DNA of 64,000 bases from Megaleporinus macrocephalus (Eukaryota; Chordata; Actinopteri; Characiformes; Anostomidae). The position numbers and the translations under genes were made by a program. The notes beneath the pieces are model-generated. The model saw only the letters and a list, made by a program, of their open reading frames with translations, made no database searches and was not told the origin of the DNA. Of the stretch, positions 62,370 through 64,000 are shown one piece after another (position 1 is the first letter of the stretch; every line of letters starts with the position of its first letter). The stretch is taken from contig CM038722.1 of assembly GCA_021613375.1 (NCBI GenBank), positions 24,076,107 to 24,140,106 on the forward strand, in the 5' to 3' direction.

Positions 62370-63050
62370 ATGTCTGGTTCCAGTTCCCATCCTCACCACA
62401 AGCTTCTATAAAACATCAAATCACTCTGCTAGACTTTGTTTAGCATAATTTGGTAGCACTCCTCTTTAAGAGATTCATAACCCACAGTCCTGCTGGAGAC
62501 GCATCAGCATCTCTGCAGGCCTGATCGTCCCACAAACACCGTTAAGACCACTGGGAGGAATTACTATTGCTAAACCAGTTCATCATGCAGCTAATGATGG
62601 CATATTGCAATCTCGAGGTGCAAATTGCGTTTGCCGAGTGGATCGCCTGCTGGTATTGTCCGACAGCGTCATGGTGGATTATCTGCGTGCAAGCAGGTAG
62701 AGCGGAGATTTCCTGCCTTTGTACGACGTTAACATTCCGAACATGTCCCCCAGAATTACTTCTGATGTATTTTTGGGAGTGAAGCGTGTGCTAAATCTGG
62801 TGACTCATAAGCTGTACCTGCACACTGCTTTAATGCACATGCAAATGAAAGCAGCAGATTCCCTTTTTTTTTTTTTTTTTTTTGCCTTACCAGGTCATCT
62901 GTGTCTTATTTGCACAAATCCTGTGAAGGCATGTGCCGCGAAGGCATCTACTGACAAACAACTAATGATCAGGTTGACCTACTTAGAAAAAGTCCATTCG
63001 CTGCATACAAACCTCAGTTAAGACAGCGTGTGCAATGCGAATGAAGACAG
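62370..63050. other. Candidate conserved non-coding element plus poly-T
   Basis: 62,500-62,830 is repeat-free with GCAGCTAATGATGGCATATTGC, GCAAATTGCGTTTGCCGAG and GACAGCGTCATGGTGGATTATC. A poly-T run of about 20 bases is at 62,864-62,883. No exon recognised. Confidence 0.4.
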
Positions 63051-63773
63051 TTCTCCTAAAAAGACAAGGAGTGGAGGAATGTAAAACAAGGTTTAATCTT
63101 CAATAAGGTGTACAATTGGAAGGTTAGTGATTGTAGAACATGAAGAACAGTCTTTGGCATAAGCCCAGTCCTAGGCCCAGGTTTTTAACCATGTAGACCC
63201 TGGCAGACCCTGCTGGATATGGACAGCAGGGGCGAAGCTGCCTCAACTGGTGGTGGTGGGGAGGAGGGGGGAGCATGTAGAGATGTCAGAACCTGAAGGC
63301 AGCAAAGAGGGAGCATGAGTTGAATCCTTTTAAAGACAGGAGGCAGCCTGCGATTGGTTGGAGTAATGGATGAGAGAGTGACGTAGCATTGGAGCCGCTA
63401 CAACTTTCATATATAATAACGCAGTGAGGGCATGCAAGGGCAAAGACCTCCACCCAGTCTCTGGGCAGCAGGGGTTTCGGAATGTCCATGTCCCCAATAA
63501 ACAAACAAGGCTGGGCAAGCCCTCCCTCCTCTGTCCAGAGCAGAGAGATTGAACGCTGTCCCCTCCACCTTATTCGCGGCAGCCGAATCTCTACTTCCAC
63601 TGCCACCCCCTGCGCCATAGGCGCCAGCCAGGATGCTGCTAATGTTGGAGTTGGAGGCCCAATCCTCAGCCAAGCAGAACGCCAGCACCCGTCAAAAAAG
63701 TGTCCCCCTCAGTCCACCTGCAGGTCTGGCAGAGCTGTTTTGTGGAAAATGTGTGGTATATGAAAGCCCCCAT
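63051..63773 (-). mobile_element. Possible retroelement fragment, GC-rich, minus strand
   Basis: On the minus strand a GC-rich segment with overlapping open frames (63,286-63,688) ends in an AT-rich part with TATTGAAGATTAAACC. Base composition differs from the surrounding intron, which fits a retroelement LTR/UTR. I do not recognise the family or any protein domain. Confidence 0.3.
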
Positions 63774-63781
63774 ATGGCTAC

Positions 63782-64000
63782 TAGGGGTGTAAGAAAATAT
63801 TGAAATATCGGGTTGTTATGTTCGGTGATACTGTATCGATTCTCAAAAACACAGTATCGATACACAGATTCCTGGCAGACAGTGAATCAGTGTGTGTTGT
63901 GTTTAAACTTCTGACCACTAGATGGCAGTGTTTCATATTGTTTTAAATACTGAAAATAAATAAACATGACTTAAAATGAAATTCACTGCTTAATTTGCTT
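63782..64000. mobile_element. hAT-like MITE, cut by the window end
   Basis: Starts TAGGGGTGTAAGAAAATATTG and continues with CTGTATCGATTCTCAAAAAC and GTGAATCAGTGTGTGTTGTG, matching 6469-6858 in reverse. The octamer before it is ATGGCTAC (63,774-63,781); the partner lies beyond the window. Confidence 0.8.

Overview
The window is almost entirely non-coding DNA from a vertebrate, most probably a teleost fish. The evidence is two spliced exons of a neuroligin gene with GT/AG borders and very long introns, typical teleost SINEs and hAT/Tc1-type MITEs, and many micro- and minisatellites. The exons read as neuroligin-4 (nlgn4), on the + strand. No other protein-coding gene could be supported; the remaining open frames are in repeats or are chance frames.

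Layout. 1-32,570 is intron upstream of a 186-bp nlgn4 exon (32,571-32,756). 32,757-43,802 is an 11.0-kb intron. 43,803-44,592 is a 790-bp exon encoding much of the cholinesterase-like extracellular domain. 44,593-64,000 is the start of the next intron. The earlier exons (signal peptide, splice site A region) and the last exon (end of the ectodomain, membrane helix, PDZ ligand) lie outside the window.

The introns hold: (i) hAT-like MITEs, five of which keep 8-bp target duplications at both ends (four perfect, one 7/8); (ii) Tc1/mariner relics and palindromic MITEs; (iii) two tRNA-derived SINE families; (iv) a degenerate LINE 3' end and other retroelement scraps; (v) nine large minisatellites, including a 64-bp higher-order repeat (3.9-5.1 kb), two arrays of a 20-mer taken from a SINE head (23.2-24.2 and 55.9-56.5 kb), an 81-unit array that resembles a transposon terminus (29.9-31.9 kb), a 28-bp array just after the first exon (33.1-34.7 kb), and a 2.5-kb purine-biased block ending in telomere-like repeats (52.1-54.6 kb); (vi) several low-repeat, CpG-retaining stretches that look like candidate conserved non-coding elements.

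The most interesting pattern is that several tandem arrays appear to have grown out of mobile-element parts: twice from the Pol III A-box segment of one SINE, once from a terminal repeat, once from inside a MITE where the ancestral single unit is still visible in a sister copy. I found no sign of a new multi-gene system.
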